A DNA stretch of 64,000 nt from Acidobacteriota bacterium (GCA_947465645.1 CANIBQ010000010.1:32603-96602); one strand, 5' to 3'. Positions 35,246 to 46,203 are shown, numbered from the stretch's first letter. Translations and numbers: made by a program. The notes: generated by a model not told the origin, from the sequence alone.

Positions 35246-37687
35246 TTGCCGATACAGCACGACGCCGCCACACCAAAGACGCTGCCCGACGAGAAGATCG
35301 TCGAGCTGGTCAGCGCCGAGCTGAAACGAAACCTCGAGCACGCCGCCGAGGGCCTCCACTGGGTAGGTGCGGACGGCACCATTCTCTGGGCCAATAAGAC
35401 CGAGCTCGAGATGCTCGGCTACTCGAGCGATGAGTACATCGGCCACAACATCGCCGAGTTCCACGTCGACGGTCCCGTCATCGAAGACATCCTGGGGCGG
35501 CTGACTCGAGGCGAGACGCTGCTCGGCCACGAGGCGCGCCTGCGTCATCGCGACGGCTCGATCAGGTACGTGCAGATCAACTCGAACGTGCTGTGGGATG
35601 GCGGGCAGTTCCTGCACACGCAGTGCTTCACTCGCGACGTCACCGACCGGAAGGCGGCCGACGAACTGTCCCTGCGCCTGGCCGCCAGGAATCGCTTTCT
35701 GGTGGAGCTCGACGACGCCGTCCGGCCGCTGGTGGACGCAGAGGAGATCACGCTGGCCGCGGCCACGGCGCTCGGTCTGCACCTGGAGGTGAACCGCTGC
35801 GCCTACGCCACCGTCGAAGACGACCAGGACACGTTCGTGCTCACCGGCAACTACACCAACGGCGTCGGCAGCATCGTCGGCCGGTACAAGTTCAGGCAGT
35901 TCGGCGAGGAGTGCCTGCGCCTGATGCGGGCGGGAAAGCCGTACGTGGTGGCCGACAGCGAGGGGGATCCGCGGGTCACTCCGGCAGAACTTCCGTCGTA
36001 CCGCCTGACGGCGATCCGGGCGGTCATCTGCGTCCCGATCCTGAAGAAGGGTCAGTTCGTGGCGGCGATGGCGGTCCACTCCGCCGAGCCGCGCACGTGG
36101 CACCCGGACGAAGTCGAGCTCGTCCAGCAGGTGGCCAGCCGGTCGTGGGAGTCGATCGAACGCGCGCGCGTGACCCTGCACCTGGTCGAAAGCGAACGCC
36201 AGTTCAGGGACCTCGCGAACTCGATTGCCAACCTCGCGTGGATGGCAAACCCCGACGGCTGGATCTACTGGTACAACGACCAGTGGTACGCGTACACGGG
36301 CACCCTGCCCGCCGACATGGAAGGGTGGGGATGGCAGAGCGTCCACGATCCCGAAATGCTGCCCAGCGTGATGGAGAGGTGGCAGGCCTCGATCGCGGCC
36401 GGGTCGCCGTTTGAAATGGTGTTTCCGCTGCGCGGCGCGGACGGCCAGTTCCGCCGCTTCCTGACCCGGGTGAACCCGGTGCGCGATTCGCAGGGTCGGG
36501 TGGTCCACTGGTTCGGTACCAACACCGACGTGGAAAACGAGCGTCTCGCGATGGAAGCCAACGCCCAGCTGCGGGTCGCCGCGGAGGCAGCGAACCGCAC
36601 CAAGGATGAATTCCTCGCGATGCTGGGGCACGAGCTTCGCAACCCCTTGTCACCGATCCTGACAGCCCTGCAGCTGATGAAGCTGCGCGGCAGCGACGGA
36701 ACCGAACGCGAGCGCACCGTCATCGAACGGCAGGTCAGGCACCTGACGCGGCTCGTCGACGACCTGCTGGACGTGTCGCGCATCGCCCGCGGCAAGGTGG
36801 AGCTCGAGCACGAGGTGGTGGACGTCGCCGAGGTGATTGCCAAGGCGATCGAGATCGCCAGCCCGCTGCTCGAGGAGCGCACGCATACGCTGACGGTGGA
36901 TGTGCCGCGCCGGGGGCTCGCCGTTGACGGCGATTCGATCCGCCTGAACCAGGTGATTGCCAACCTGCTCACGAACGCCGCCAAGTACACGAGCCCGGGC
37001 GGCCAGATACAGGTCTCCGCAGCGGGAGAGGGCGGCGAGGTCGTCATCCGGGTGCGCGACAACGGCATGGGAATCGCCCCCGACGTGCTGCCGCGGATCT
37101 TCGACTTGTTCGTGCAGGAACGGCAGGCGATCGATCGCGCGCGCGGCGGGCTGGGGCTCGGGCTGACGATCGTGCGGAGCCTGGTCGAGCGTCACCACGG
37201 CCAGATCGCGGCGCACAGCGACGGTCCGGGCCGCGGCAGCGAGTTTGTCGTGCGCCTGCCGCGAGCGGACAGCCGGAGCGCGGGGCCGCGCCCCGAGCGG
37301 CCGGCGGCTGTTCCCGCGCGCGCGGCGGCGAACGTGTCGAGGATTCTGATCGTCGACGACAACGAAGACGCGGCGGAGATGTTGTCGGAGATTCTCTCGG
37401 CCCGGGGCTATCAGACGCAGACCGCGCACGATGCCCCCGCCGCGCTTCGCGTGGCGGCCGAGTTCATGCCTCAAGTCGCGTTTCTCGATATCGGGTTGCC
37501 TGTGATGGATGGCTACGAGCTGGCAGGACGCCTTCGCGACCTGCCAGGTCTCTCGGACGTGCGGCTGGTCGCTGTTACCGGGTATGGGCAGCAGTCCGAC
37601 CGAGAGAAGGCGGAAGCCGCGGGATTCCACCGGCATCTGGTGAAGCCGGTGGATGTCGATGCGCTGGAGGGGGCGCTGGTCGGTTAA
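35246..37687 (+). CDS. hybrid sensor histidine kinase (PAS-GAF-PAS-HisKA-HATPase-receiver)
   Basis: 813 residues, no membrane segments. PAS at about 25-140 (LHWVGADGTILWANKTELEM), GAF at about 150-315, second PAS at about 325-445 (IANLAWMANPDGWIYWYND). HisKA has phospho-acceptor His about 462 in LGHELRNPLSPI, the ATPase domain spans about 560-675 (NLLTNAAKYT, VRDNGMGIAP, GGLGLGLTIV), and the C-terminal receiver has phospho-acceptor Asp about 749 in FLDIGLPVMDGYE. Cytoplasmic sensor, probably of a small molecule or redox state. The only in-frame start before PAS1 is a TTG. No response regulator is adjacent. Confidence 0.92.
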   Translation: MPIQHDAATPKTLPDEKIVELVSAELKRNLEHAAEGLHWVGADGTILWANKTELEMLGYSSDEYIGHNIAEFHVDGPVIEDILGRLTRGETLLGHEARLRHRDGSIRYVQINSNVLWDGGQFLHTQCFTRDVTDRKAADELSLRLAARNRFLVELDDAVRPLVDAEEITLAAATALGLHLEVNRCAYATVEDDQDTFVLTGNYTNGVGSIVGRYKFRQFGEECLRLMRAGKPYVVADSEGDPRVTPAELPSYRLTAIRAVICVPILKKGQFVAAMAVHSAEPRTWHPDEVELVQQVASRSWESIERARVTLHLVESERQFRDLANSIANLAWMANPDGWIYWYNDQWYAYTGTLPADMEGWGWQSVHDPEMLPSVMERWQASIAAGSPFEMVFPLRGADGQFRRFLTRVNPVRDSQGRVVHWFGTNTDVENERLAMEANAQLRVAAEAANRTKDEFLAMLGHELRNPLSPILTALQLMKLRGSDGTERERTVIERQVRHLTRLVDDLLDVSRIARGKVELEHEVVDVAEVIAKAIEIASPLLEERTHTLTVDVPRRGLAVDGDSIRLNQVIANLLTNAAKYTSPGGQIQVSAAGEGGEVVIRVRDNGMGIAPDVLPRIFDLFVQERQAIDRARGGLGLGLTIVRSLVERHHGQIAAHSDGPGRGSEFVVRLPRADSRSAGPRPERPAAVPARAAANVSRILIVDDNEDAAEMLSEILSARGYQTQTAHDAPAALRVAAEFMPQVAFLDIGLPVMDGYELAGRLRDLPGLSDVRLVAVTGYGQQSDREKAEAAGFHRHLVKPVDVDALEGALVG

Positions 37688-37722
37688 GCGCGCCGTTCTA
37701 CGTTCTCAGTTCCTGGTTCGTC

Positions 37723-38997
37723 TTACCAAACGCCCTTCCAGGGTTTGCCCACCATGAACGCCGGGTTGGCGCCGGCGCGCGGCCGGTATTTCTGGACGCG
37801 GCCGTTGTTCACTTCGGCGACGTAGAAGTTGCCTTCCTGGTCGGTGGACAGTCCGTGGACGCCCCACTGTCCGCCCGGGTACTCGCCCCAGCTGCCCCAT
37901 GAGTAGAGGAAGTTTCCGTTCAGGTCGTAGCCGAGGATCTTGTGCGTCCCCTGGTCGGCCGCCCAGAGCTTCCGGTCGCTCGTCACGATGAAGCTGTGGA
38001 TGTCCATCGGCGGACGCGGTCCAAAATTCCACTCGTCGAGATACTTGCCGTTCTCGTCGAAGATCTGGACGCGGCTGTTCTCGCGGTCGTTGACGTAGAC
38101 CCGGCGGGTGGTCGGGTCCACGGCGATGCCGTGCACGTTGTTCCAGTAGCCCGGTCGCTTTTCGTTCCCCCGCCCGACGCCTTTCTGGCCCCACTGCGCC
38201 AGCTTCTTGCCGTTCATGTCGTACTTGATGACGCGCGTGTTGTCGTACCCGTCGGCCAGGTACATCGTGTTCGCGTCCATGAAGACGAGGAAGGTCGGCC
38301 GGCGGAAGTGGGTGTCGTCATCGCCCGCCACGCCCTTGGTGCCCAGCGTCAGCAGCAGCTTCTTGCCGTCGTTGGAGAACTTGTAGACGGCGTGCCCTTC
38401 GGCATCCACGATCCAGACGTGCTTCTGGGGATCGTAGGGGCTGATTTCGATGTCGTGCGGACGGACCCACATCTTGTCCCACTGGGTCCAGTCCTCGGTG
38501 ATCTTGCCCTCGGCGTTGACCACGAGGATGCTGTGCTCCCAGCGCCAGTCGATGCCCGGCCTGCCGTTGCCTGGCTTGTCGAGCTCGTCGCCGTTGGGGA
38601 TGACGCCGCCCGCCTGGCGCAGCGGCAACCGGAACACCGGATAGTGCATGCCGGGCCCGAGCTGCGGCAGCCAGATCGACTCGGGGCGCTTCGTGATCAG
38701 TGGCAGCTCGCCCTTGGATGCGATCAGGACACGGTTGGGACTCTCGGCGAAGACGTCCATGCTCACCGAGTAGGTCCAGTTCTCGTGGCCGGGAAGGCTC
38801 TCGGACATCGGCCGCGGCCAGTTCGGGACCGCTTCGTAGGGTCCGAAGATGTCCTGCCCGCCCTTGGTGCCCGGGATCGCGGCGAACCCGGCGCCCGGCT
38901 TCATCTGTCCCTCGACCTGGCCCAGCTGGTTGCCGAGCGCGGCAATTCCAGCGAGCACGACGCCGGCCGCCGCGACGATTCGCATTCGTGTAGTCAT
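37723..38997 (-). CDS. secreted NHL/six-bladed beta-propeller protein
   Basis: 424 residues: signal peptide (about 1-30), then NHL-type repeats such as HDIEISPYDPQKHVWIVDAE, TMYLADGYDNTRVIKYDMNG, HGIAVDPTTRRVYVNDRENS and GVHGLSTDQEGNFYVAEVNN. It ends GANPAFMVGKPWKGVW. The fold resembles peptidyl-alpha-hydroxyglycine lyase and related propellers, but catalytic residues cannot be assigned by eye. It is closely related to the gene at 61134-62450 and more distantly to that at 54586-55836. ATG 38997 starts the signal peptide; the frame extends 18 codons upstream without support. Probably extracellular; function unknown. Confidence 0.85.
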   Translation of the reverse strand: MTTRMRIVAAAGVVLAGIAALGNQLGQVEGQMKPGAGFAAIPGTKGGQDIFGPYEAVPNWPRPMSESLPGHENWTYSVSMDVFAESPNRVLIASKGELPLITKRPESIWLPQLGPGMHYPVFRLPLRQAGGVIPNGDELDKPGNGRPGIDWRWEHSILVVNAEGKITEDWTQWDKMWVRPHDIEISPYDPQKHVWIVDAEGHAVYKFSNDGKKLLLTLGTKGVAGDDDTHFRRPTFLVFMDANTMYLADGYDNTRVIKYDMNGKKLAQWGQKGVGRGNEKRPGYWNNVHGIAVDPTTRRVYVNDRENSRVQIFDENGKYLDEWNFGPRPPMDIHSFIVTSDRKLWAADQGTHKILGYDLNGNFLYSWGSWGEYPGGQWGVHGLSTDQEGNFYVAEVNNGRVQKYRPRAGANPAFMVGKPWKGVW

Positions 38998-39055
38998 AAC
39001 TGCCTCTGCCTCCGGAGCCCAGACCATACGCCAAACCGGTCGTGCACTCAACCGG

Positions 39056-39064
39056 TGTGATAAT
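39056..39064 (+). promoter_or_regulatory. candidate extended -10 (TGTGATAAT) of the dap operon
   Basis: TG-T-GATAAT ends 9 bp before the dapC GTG, so the transcript would have a leader of only a few bases. No -35 is obvious. Confidence 0.35.
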
Positions 39065-39073
39065 TCGAACCCG

Positions 39074-40257
39074 GTGAACCCTCTGCTCGCTCGTCTTCAA
39101 CCGTACCCGTTCGACCGGCTGCGTACGCTCCTCGCGGGCATCACGCCTCCGGCGATCTCTCCGATCCGCCTGTCGATCGGCGAGCCGCAGCACGCGACGC
39201 CGGAACTCGTCCGGCGGGCGCTGGTCGAGCATCTCGATGGCCTCGCGGCATATCCGCTGACCGCGGGGCTCGACGAGCTGCGCCGGGCGCTGGCCGCATG
39301 GTTCGCGCGGCGTTACTCGTTGCCGCAGCTTGATGCCGCCAGCCAGGTTCTGCCCGTGAACGGCACGCGCGAGGCGCTGTTCGCGTTTGCCCAGGCGGTG
39401 GTTGACACGTCGCGGCCCGCGCCGCTGGTTGTCTCGCCGAACCCGTTCTACCAGATCTACGAGGGCGCGGCGCTGCTGGCGGGCGCCGATCCGGTGTTCC
39501 TCAACCAGACCGCGTCGAACGGCTTCGACCTCGACCTGGATTCGCTGACCGACGACCAGTGGCGCCGCACGCAGCTGATGTTCGTGTGTACGCCGGGCAA
39601 CCCGACCGGCCGCGTCCTTACACTCGACGCCTGGCGCGCGATCTTCGATCGTGCCGATCGACACGGGTTCGTGATCGCATCGGACGAGTGCTACTCGGAG
39701 CTCTACCCCGACGAGGCCCACGCGCCGCTCGGCGCGCTCGAAGCCGCGCATCGCCTCGGCCGCGATGACTTCCGCAACCTGGTGGTCTTCACCAGCCTGT
39801 CGAAGCGGTCGAACGCCCCGGGACTGCGATCCGGCGCCGTGGCCGGCGACGCCGCGCTGCTGCGCCAGTTTCTGCTGTATCGCACGTATCATGGATGCGC
39901 GATGAGCCTTCCCACGCAGCACGCGAGCATCGCCGCGTGGAACGACGAGGCGTCGGTACGCGAGAACCGCGAACGCTACCGCGAAAAATTCGGTGCCGTC
40001 GTGCCGATGCTCCAGCCGGTGCTCGACGTGCGCGAGCCGGACGCTGGCTTCTATCTGTGGGCCCGCGTGCCGGGCGACGACGACCAGCGCTTCGCGCGAG
40101 ACCTGTTCGCGGCGACCCACGTGACGGTTCTCCCCGGGAGCTATCTCGCGCGCGAAGCGCACGGCGTCAACCCGGGCTGCGGCTACGTGCGCATGGCGCT
40201 GGTGGCCGATCTCCCTGACTGCGTCGAAGGCGCCCGCCGCATCGTCGAGTTCTGCCA

Positions 40258-40261
<4 letters not shown>
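39074..40261 (+). CDS. dapC: succinyldiaminopimelate transaminase
   Basis: 395 residues, class I/II aminotransferase. PLP-lysine motif [14 protein letters not shown], substrate and cofactor motifs [25 protein letters not shown] and SDECYSELY agree with the DapC group. It converts N-succinyl-2-amino-6-ketopimelate to N-succinyl-LL-diaminopimelate. GTG start chosen because it begins the conserved [19 protein letters not shown]. First of three overlapping genes (dapC-dapD-dapE), so the organism uses the succinylase branch. Cytoplasmic. Confidence 0.94.
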
Positions 40262-41099
<838 letters not shown>

Positions 41100-41103
<4 letters not shown>

Positions 41104-42233
41104 ACGGCGAGACGCTCGACCTCGCGAAGAGGCTGGTCGCGTGTCGCTCGCTCACGCCTGATGACGCCGGTTGCCTCGATCTGATCGCGTCGCGGCTGGC
41201 CGCTGCCGGCTTCACGTGCGAGCGCGTCGATCGTGGTGTCGTCCGCAACCTCTGGGCACGGCACGGCGATGCCGCACCGCTCGTCTGCCTGGCGGGGCAC
41301 GTTGACGTCGTGCCGCCAGGCCCGATCGAGCGCTGGACCAGCGATCCCTTTGTTCCAACCGAGCGCGACGGGTATCTCTACGGTCGCGGCGTCGCCGACA
41401 TGAAGGTCTCGGTCGCTGCCCTGGTGACCGCCGCCGAGCGGTTCGTCGCCGCGGATCGCGATCATCGCGGCTCGATCGCGCTGCTGTTCACGTCGGATGA
41501 GGAAGGGGATGCGGTGGACGGCACCGCGGCGGTGGTGGATGTCCTGCGTTCGCGCGGGCAGTCTCTCGACGCGTGCATCATCGGAGAGCCGACATCGACC
41601 GGGACACTCGGTGATGCGTTGAAGAACGGGCGCCGCGGGTCGCTCCACGGCGTCCTGACGGTCAAGGGGAAGCAGGGGCACGTCGCCTATCCCGAGCTGG
41701 CGCGCAACCCGATTCACAGCGCCGCGGCGGCGCTCGCGGAGCTGGTCGCTACCGAATGGGATCGCGGCGACGGATCGTTTTCGCCCACCAGTTTCCAGAT
41801 GTCGAATGTGCAGGCTGGTGCCGGCGCCAGCAACGTGATTCCCGGCACCATGGACGTCGTCTTCAACTTCCGGTTTTCGCCCGCATCGCCGGTCGAATCG
41901 CTGAAGACGCGGGTGCACGAGATCCTGGATCGGCACCGGGTCGAGTACGACCTGGCGTGGACCGTGGCGAGCCTGCCGTTCATCTTCCCGGCCGGAAAGC
42001 TGGTCGAGTCGCTGAGCCGCGCTGTCGCGGGCGTCACGGGGGTTACGCCGGAGATGTCAACGGGCGGCGGCACCTCCGATGGCCGTTTCCTCGCCGCCAT
42101 CTCCACCGAGCTGGTGGAGTTCGGTCCCGTCAACGCGTCGATCCACGCCGTGGACGAGCGCGTGCTCGTGGCTGACATCGCGCCGCTGTCAGCGATTTAC
42201 GAGCAGACGATCGCCGCGCTGCTCACTCGCTGA
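41100..42233 (+). CDS. dapE: succinyl-diaminopimelate desuccinylase
   Basis: 377 residues, M20 dinuclear zinc hydrolase. Zinc-site motifs: [12 protein letters not shown] (His and Asp), YGRGVADMK (bridging Asp), [11 protein letters not shown] (catalytic Glu pair), IIGEPTS and the C-terminal [14 protein letters not shown]. The dimerisation domain lies at about 180-295. It releases succinate to give LL-diaminopimelate, completing the three-step set encoded here. GTG at 41100 overlaps the dapD stop. A REP palindrome follows 40 bp after the stop. Confidence 0.95.
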
Positions 42234-42272
42234 CGCGTTTCCTTGAGAGTACGTCTCCTGAAAGTACGTAGT

Positions 42273-42290
42273 GTCCGGCTTCAGCCGGAC
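42273..42290. repeat. REP palindrome after the dap operon
   Basis: GTCCGGCTTCAGCCGGAC preceded by GTACGTAGT, i.e. the reverse orientation of the family with the ACTACGTAC tail. Confidence 0.92.
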
Positions 42291-42316
42291 CGTGGCTGAC
42301 GCGGTTCCAGGCGCCG

Positions 42317-42718
42317 TTATCTTCGTGGGGGACGTTTCACGAGCCGGGGTGCCTGGCGGTCGCCGCGTTTGCCAATCCCCGGGACGAATGAATCCTCCTG
42401 CAGGTCCCGCGCGAGGCCCTTGGCCGCTTCCTTGACCCCGCGCGCGCGGCGCTTGCTGACGACCAGCGCATGCTTGTGGTCATCGCTCAGCACGCGCTTC
42501 GCCTTGACCCGCGTCGGGACAATTTCTCCGGAGGCCTCTGGGACGGCTTCGACGGCCGCGAGTGCGATCGGAGCATCCGGTTCCGGTGGGGGCGCCGCGG
42601 GCCCCGCAGTAGTGAGGTGGGCAAGAGCGGCGATCGCCGCGTCCACGGCGGCGAGCTGCTCGAGCAGCTCGCGCCGTTGTTCGTTGAGCTGGCGGACGAT
42701 CGGATTCAGGTTGACCAA
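42317..42718 (-). CDS. small helical/basic protein of unknown function
   Basis: 133 residues. N-terminal helix with heptads (PIVRQLNEQRRELLEQLAAVDAAIAAL), a Pro/Ala linker, then a very basic C-terminal half (RVKAKRVLSDDHKHALVVSKRRARGVKEAAKG). This looks like a small DNA- or RNA-binding or nucleoid-associated protein, but no family is recognised. The start is a TTG with no strong Shine-Dalgarno, so the exact N-terminus is uncertain. Confidence 0.55.
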   Translation of the reverse strand: MVNLNPIVRQLNEQRRELLEQLAAVDAAIAALAHLTTAGPAAPPPEPDAPIALAAVEAVPEASGEIVPTRVKAKRVLSDDHKHALVVSKRRARGVKEAAKGLARDLQEDSFVPGIGKRGDRQAPRLVKRPPRR

Positions 42719-42770
42719 CTGGCCGATTCTACCGGGATCCTCCCGTTCATGGGTGGATGTGGTTCAGGCC

Positions 42771-43262
42771 TCAGTACGAAATCCGTCCGTTCATCTGGGC
42801 GAAGAGGTCGAAAGGCGGTGACAGCGCGCCCGCCCCCTCGATCGAGCCGCCGCCGGTCGCGTCCTGGAATCGTCCTGTACCGCCGGTGATGGTGAACTGC
42901 CCCGCGAACGTCACATCGTCGTTGGCGAAGTCGAGATGGCCGAGCGTCTGGTAAGTTCCGAAGAGCTGGTCGCCGTTTGCGGCGGTCATCGTGAACTGGC
43001 CGTCGATGTCGGCGCCCTCGGGGTTCGAGCACATGTTCACCAGCTCGTTCGACTCCATCGTCGCCCTGCCCAGGTGGGTCGCCTGCACCCTTGCCGTTTC
43101 CGCATTGGAGAGCACGCACGGATCCGGGGTTGGCGTCGGAGCGGCAAAGCCGTGGATGGACGCCTTGAACGGCCGCGATCCCCGGGCATCGACCATGGCG
43201 GACGCTCCCAGGGCCAGGCACACCGTCACCACCGCCACGCCGATCGAATTCAGTCGCTTCAT
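42771..43262 (-). CDS. secreted protein, allene-oxide-cyclase-barrel-like
   Basis: 163 residues with a signal peptide (about 1-25). Two cysteines (CVLSN, NMCSN) precede a beta-rich C-terminus with FAGQFTITGGTGRFQDATGG and GSIEGAG, the glycine-rich hairpin seen in dirigent/allene-oxide-cyclase-like barrels. No enzymatic role can be assigned. The last 48 residues have a partial, decayed copy at 54396-54539. The gene is divergent from the winged-helix/TPR regulator with only 50 bp between starts. Confidence 0.75.
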   Translation of the reverse strand: MKRLNSIGVAVVTVCLALGASAMVDARGSRPFKASIHGFAAPTPTPDPCVLSNAETARVQATHLGRATMESNELVNMCSNPEGADIDGQFTMTAANGDQLFGTYQTLGHLDFANDDVTFAGQFTITGGTGRFQDATGGGSIEGAGALSPPFDLFAQMNGRISY

Positions 43263-43312
43263 TGCATTTCCTCCTGTTGGGCGAGAATAGGGCGCGCCGG
43301 CATGGCAGGTCT

Positions 43313-45055
43313 TTGACGACTTCTCCAAATTTTCTTTACGAGTTCGGGCCCTACCGCCTCGATGTCGCCGAGGCGCAGCTTCGCCGCCAGGGGACGGCCG
43401 TGGCGCTGCCGCCCAAGACCTTCGAGGTGCTGACGTTGCTGGTGCGGCGCGCCGGCGGCCTGGTGGATCGCGACACGCTGATGCGAGAGCTGTGGCCGGA
43501 TACGTTCGTCGAGGAGGCGAACGTCGCGCGGCATATCTGGACGCTGCGGCAGGCGTTCGGCGGCGAGGCATACATCGAGACGGTGCCGAAGCGCGGCTAC
43601 CGCTTCACCGCAGCGGTGCGCGCGATCGCGACGGCGCCTGCCGGGCTGACACGCCAGGCGACGACGCGGCTGATGGTGCTGCCGTTTCGACTCGCATGCG
43701 CTGACAGCGACCTGGAGATCCTCGCGTTCAGCCTGCCGGAGGCGATTGCCTCGTCGCTCGGCGGCATCGAGGCGGCTGTCGTCCGCTCGACGCTGGTCGC
43801 AGCACGGTTCGCCGGGAATCCACCGGATCTCGATCGCATCGCCTCGGAGGCGGACGTGAATCGGATCATCGCGGGGACGATCCTCCGGTCGGGCGATCGC
43901 GTGCGCGTCACTGCGCAGCTGCTCGAGGCGCCGGGCGGGACGGTGCTGTCGACCGCGTCGTCGGACGGCGCGATCGGCGACCTGTTTCAGCTGCAGGACC
44001 AGCTCGTGATGCAAATCGTCGCCGCGCTCGTGCCGCCGCTCGGCCCGCGCGAGCAGCGCGCCGTGAAGGGCGATGTCCCGTTGCACGCGCAGGCGTACGG
44101 GTGGTACTTGCGCGCCAATCGTCTCTCGCACCGGCCCGCCGATTATCAGCAGGCGTTGCAGTTGTATCTCGCCTGCGTCGAAGCCGATCCCGGATTCGCC
44201 CCCGCGTGGGCGCGGCTTGGACGCCTGTACCGCGTGATGGGGAAGTACAGTGGTGATCCGACGGCACAGCTGCGTCAGGCGCAGGACGCGCTCGCGCGGG
44301 CCGTGGCGCTCAATCCCGATCTGTCGTTCGCGCAGACACAGTACGCAGCGATCGAGGTGGACCTCGGACGCGCGGGGGATGCGATGGCTCGCCTGCTGGC
44401 GCGCGCGAAACTGCAGCGCCACGACCCCGAGCGGTTCGCCGGGCTGGTCACTGCGTGCCGCTACGCCGGCCTGCTCGACGCAGCGGTCGCCGCCCACCTG
44501 CGCGCAATCGAGCTCGATCCGCTCGTCCCCACGAGCGTCGCCCAGGCGTATTGGATGCGCGGTGACGTGGCGCTGGCGCTGGCGGAGAGCGCGAAGCTTG
44601 CGGGCGGCTCGCTTCGCGGGATGGTTCTGGCGCTCGCGGGGCGCGACGATGAAGCGATTGCCGATCTCAGGGACCAGGAAGGTCGGATGCCGCATCCGGT
44701 GATGCGCCAGTACACCCTGGCGCTGCGCACGGTGCTCGAAGGCGACCGCGCCGCGGCGTTGGCCGCCGTCGGCGTCCTGCGCGACAACCCGACGCGCGAT
44801 CCGGAGGGCTATTATTTCGTCGCGCGCTACCTGGCGCGACTGGGCGAGATCGACGCGGCCAACGACGCCCTGGCATCGGCATTGGCGGGAGGCTTCAACG
44901 CAAGCCGCGCGATGGCGTGCGACCCGTGGCTCGACCCGCTGCGCGGCTCGCCACGGTTCGCGGGGGTGAAGGCTGACGCCGATGCTGGCTATCGGAAAGC
45001 TCGCGCGGCGTTCGAGCAGGCCGGCGGCGACGAGGTCCTGGGCTCGAACTACTGA
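43313..45055 (+). CDS. CadC-type winged-helix regulator fused to TPR repeats
   Basis: 580 residues. An OmpR/CadC winged helix fills residues about 5-100: [46 protein letters not shown] and [12 protein letters not shown]. Next comes a TolB/adenylate-cyclase-like segment ([40 protein letters not shown], about 120-230), then TPR helices to the C-terminus. There is no membrane helix, unlike CadC itself. Typical of acidobacterial transcription factors with unknown ligands. I prefer TTG 43313 ([16 protein letters not shown]); another TTG at 43262 would overlap the divergent gene's start. Confidence 0.83.
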   Translation: MTTSPNFLYEFGPYRLDVAEAQLRRQGTAVALPPKTFEVLTLLVRRAGGLVDRDTLMRELWPDTFVEEANVARHIWTLRQAFGGEAYIETVPKRGYRFTAAVRAIATAPAGLTRQATTRLMVLPFRLACADSDLEILAFSLPEAIASSLGGIEAAVVRSTLVAARFAGNPPDLDRIASEADVNRIIAGTILRSGDRVRVTAQLLEAPGGTVLSTASSDGAIGDLFQLQDQLVMQIVAALVPPLGPREQRAVKGDVPLHAQAYGWYLRANRLSHRPADYQQALQLYLACVEADPGFAPAWARLGRLYRVMGKYSGDPTAQLRQAQDALARAVALNPDLSFAQTQYAAIEVDLGRAGDAMARLLARAKLQRHDPERFAGLVTACRYAGLLDAAVAAHLRAIELDPLVPTSVAQAYWMRGDVALALAESAKLAGGSLRGMVLALAGRDDEAIADLRDQEGRMPHPVMRQYTLALRTVLEGDRAAALAAVGVLRDNPTRDPEGYYFVARYLARLGEIDAANDALASALAGGFNASRAMACDPWLDPLRGSPRFAGVKADADAGYRKARAAFEQAGGDEVLGSNY

Positions 45056-45129
45056 AGCGGCTCACGCGACCACTGATTGCGCGGGCGGCGGCGTCCGAAT
45101 CTGATTGGGTATATATCAAGGAGGAGCCT

Positions 45130-45531
45130 GTGACCGCGACCGCCAAGCTATTCAAGAACGGGCGAAGCCAGGCCGTGCGCTTGCCGCGCGAGTTCAGGTT
45201 CGAGGGAGACCGCGTCAGGGTGCGCCGCGCCGGGCGAGGTCTGCTCGTAGAGCCGGTGTTCACGGACGTCTCGGCATGGTTCGCCGAACTCGATCGATTG
45301 TCGGATGAAGCCTTCATGCCGGAAGGACGACAGCAGCCCCCGACGCCCGAGCGAGATGTGTTCGAATGGCGAAGTATTGATCGACACGAACGCGTACATC
45401 GCGTTGATCAACGGCTCCGAGGCCAACGTGCGTCGGCGATTCCAGCGAGCGGCGGCTCGGAAGAGCATAATCCTGCTGTCGTCGATCGTCGCATTCGAGC
45501 TGTGGTACGGCGTCGCGAAGAGCCAGCGTAA
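45130..45531 (+). CDS. vapB: VapB-type antitoxin with readthrough C-terminal extension
   Basis: 133 residues. The first 80 are a normal VapB: AbrB/SpoVT-like swapped-hairpin domain ([35 protein letters not shown]) and toxin-binding tail ending [11 protein letters not shown]. Antitoxins of this type normally stop there; here the frame continues about 50 residues through the toxin gene ([12 protein letters not shown] onward), so the native stop seems lost. GTG start with Shine-Dalgarno AAGGAGG 5 nt upstream; an AT-rich GTATATATC before it may be the promoter or operator. Confidence 0.8.
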   Translation: MTATAKLFKNGRSQAVRLPREFRFEGDRVRVRRAGRGLLVEPVFTDVSAWFAELDRLSDEAFMPEGRQQPPTPERDVFEWRSIDRHERVHRVDQRLRGQRASAIPASGGSEEHNPAVVDRRIRAVVRRREEPA

Positions 45532-45697
45532 GGACAGCAACACGCAGCGGCTCGAAGCGTTCTTTGCCGGCCCGCTGGAGTGGACGCTGTTTGACGAGGA
45601 CGACGCGCGCACGGCAGGAACGGTCCGCGCGGAGCTCGAGGCCATCGAAAAACCGATTGGGGCCTATGATGTGCTTCTCGCCGGCCCTGTTGATCGG
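45356..45697 (+). pseudogene. vapC: VapC toxin, C-terminally truncated
   Basis: PIN-domain ribonuclease start with the first acidic residue in [28 protein letters not shown] with the second, and IGAYDVLLAG with the third acidic position. After AGP the sequence leaves the VapC family: the final strand with the (T)xNxxEF motif is missing and is replaced in frame by primase-like sequence (SSQAKIALFRSLFRGRDDIY). About 35 residues of PIN domain are lost, so nuclease activity is doubtful. ATG at 45356 lies inside the vapB tail, as usual for such pairs. Confidence 0.78.
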
Positions 45698-46191
45698 ACG
45701 TCATCCTCCCAGGCCAAGATCGCCCTGTTCCGCTCGCTGTTCCGCGGCCGTGACGACATCTATCCGCGCCGGTTCGAAAGCGCCGAATGTCCCAACCGTC
45801 GATTCCTTCCGGTGACCGACGACGTGATTCGGTGGCACCTCTCGAGCCATGACCCCGCGATGGGCAGCCCTTCGTCGCCGGCGTCTATCCGCTACTGCGG
45901 GACGAAACGTGTTTCTTCCTTGCCGTTGATTTCGACAAGGCCGGATGGCAAGAAGATGCGGCGGCATTTCTCGACGCCTGTCGTCGGCTGAACCTCCCAA
46001 CCGCCATCGAGCGCTCCCGCTCCGGACAAGGCGCACACGTCTGGTTCTTCTTCGCGGAAGCCATTCCAGCGGCATTGGCCCGAAGGCTCGGCTCGCACGT
46101 GATCACCGAGACGATGGAGGCGAGACCGGACATCGGGCTGGATTCCTACAGTCGGTTTGGCTGGGGTCGGTTGATCGCGGTAAGCTGTTGA
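45696..46191 (+). pseudogene. remnant of a TOTE conflict system primase (AEP) domain
   Basis: In frame with vapC: AKIALFRSLFRGRDDIYPRRFES, then CPNRRFLPVTDDVIRWHLSS. From 45862 to 46191 in another frame: PFVAGVYPLLRDETCFFLAV, DFDKAGWQEDAAAFLDACRR, ERSRSGQGAHVWFFFAEAIP and GSHVITETMEARPDIGLDSY. This is the order of the archaeo-eukaryotic primase domain at the start of TOTE proteins (DFDK and SGxGxHVW active-site motifs). The cysteine-rich segment between YPRRFES and CPN is deleted, there is a frameshift near 45860, and the helicase and nuclease parts are absent. Non-functional. It ends 12 bp before tRNA-Ser. Confidence 0.78.
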
Positions 46192-46203
46192 TTCCACTCA
46201 ATA

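Noticed and set aside
43262..43312. Upstream extension of the winged-helix/TPR regulator to TTG 43262
   Set aside because: It would overlap the start codon of the divergent secreted gene and adds no recognisable domain; TTG 43313 begins just before the conserved first strand.
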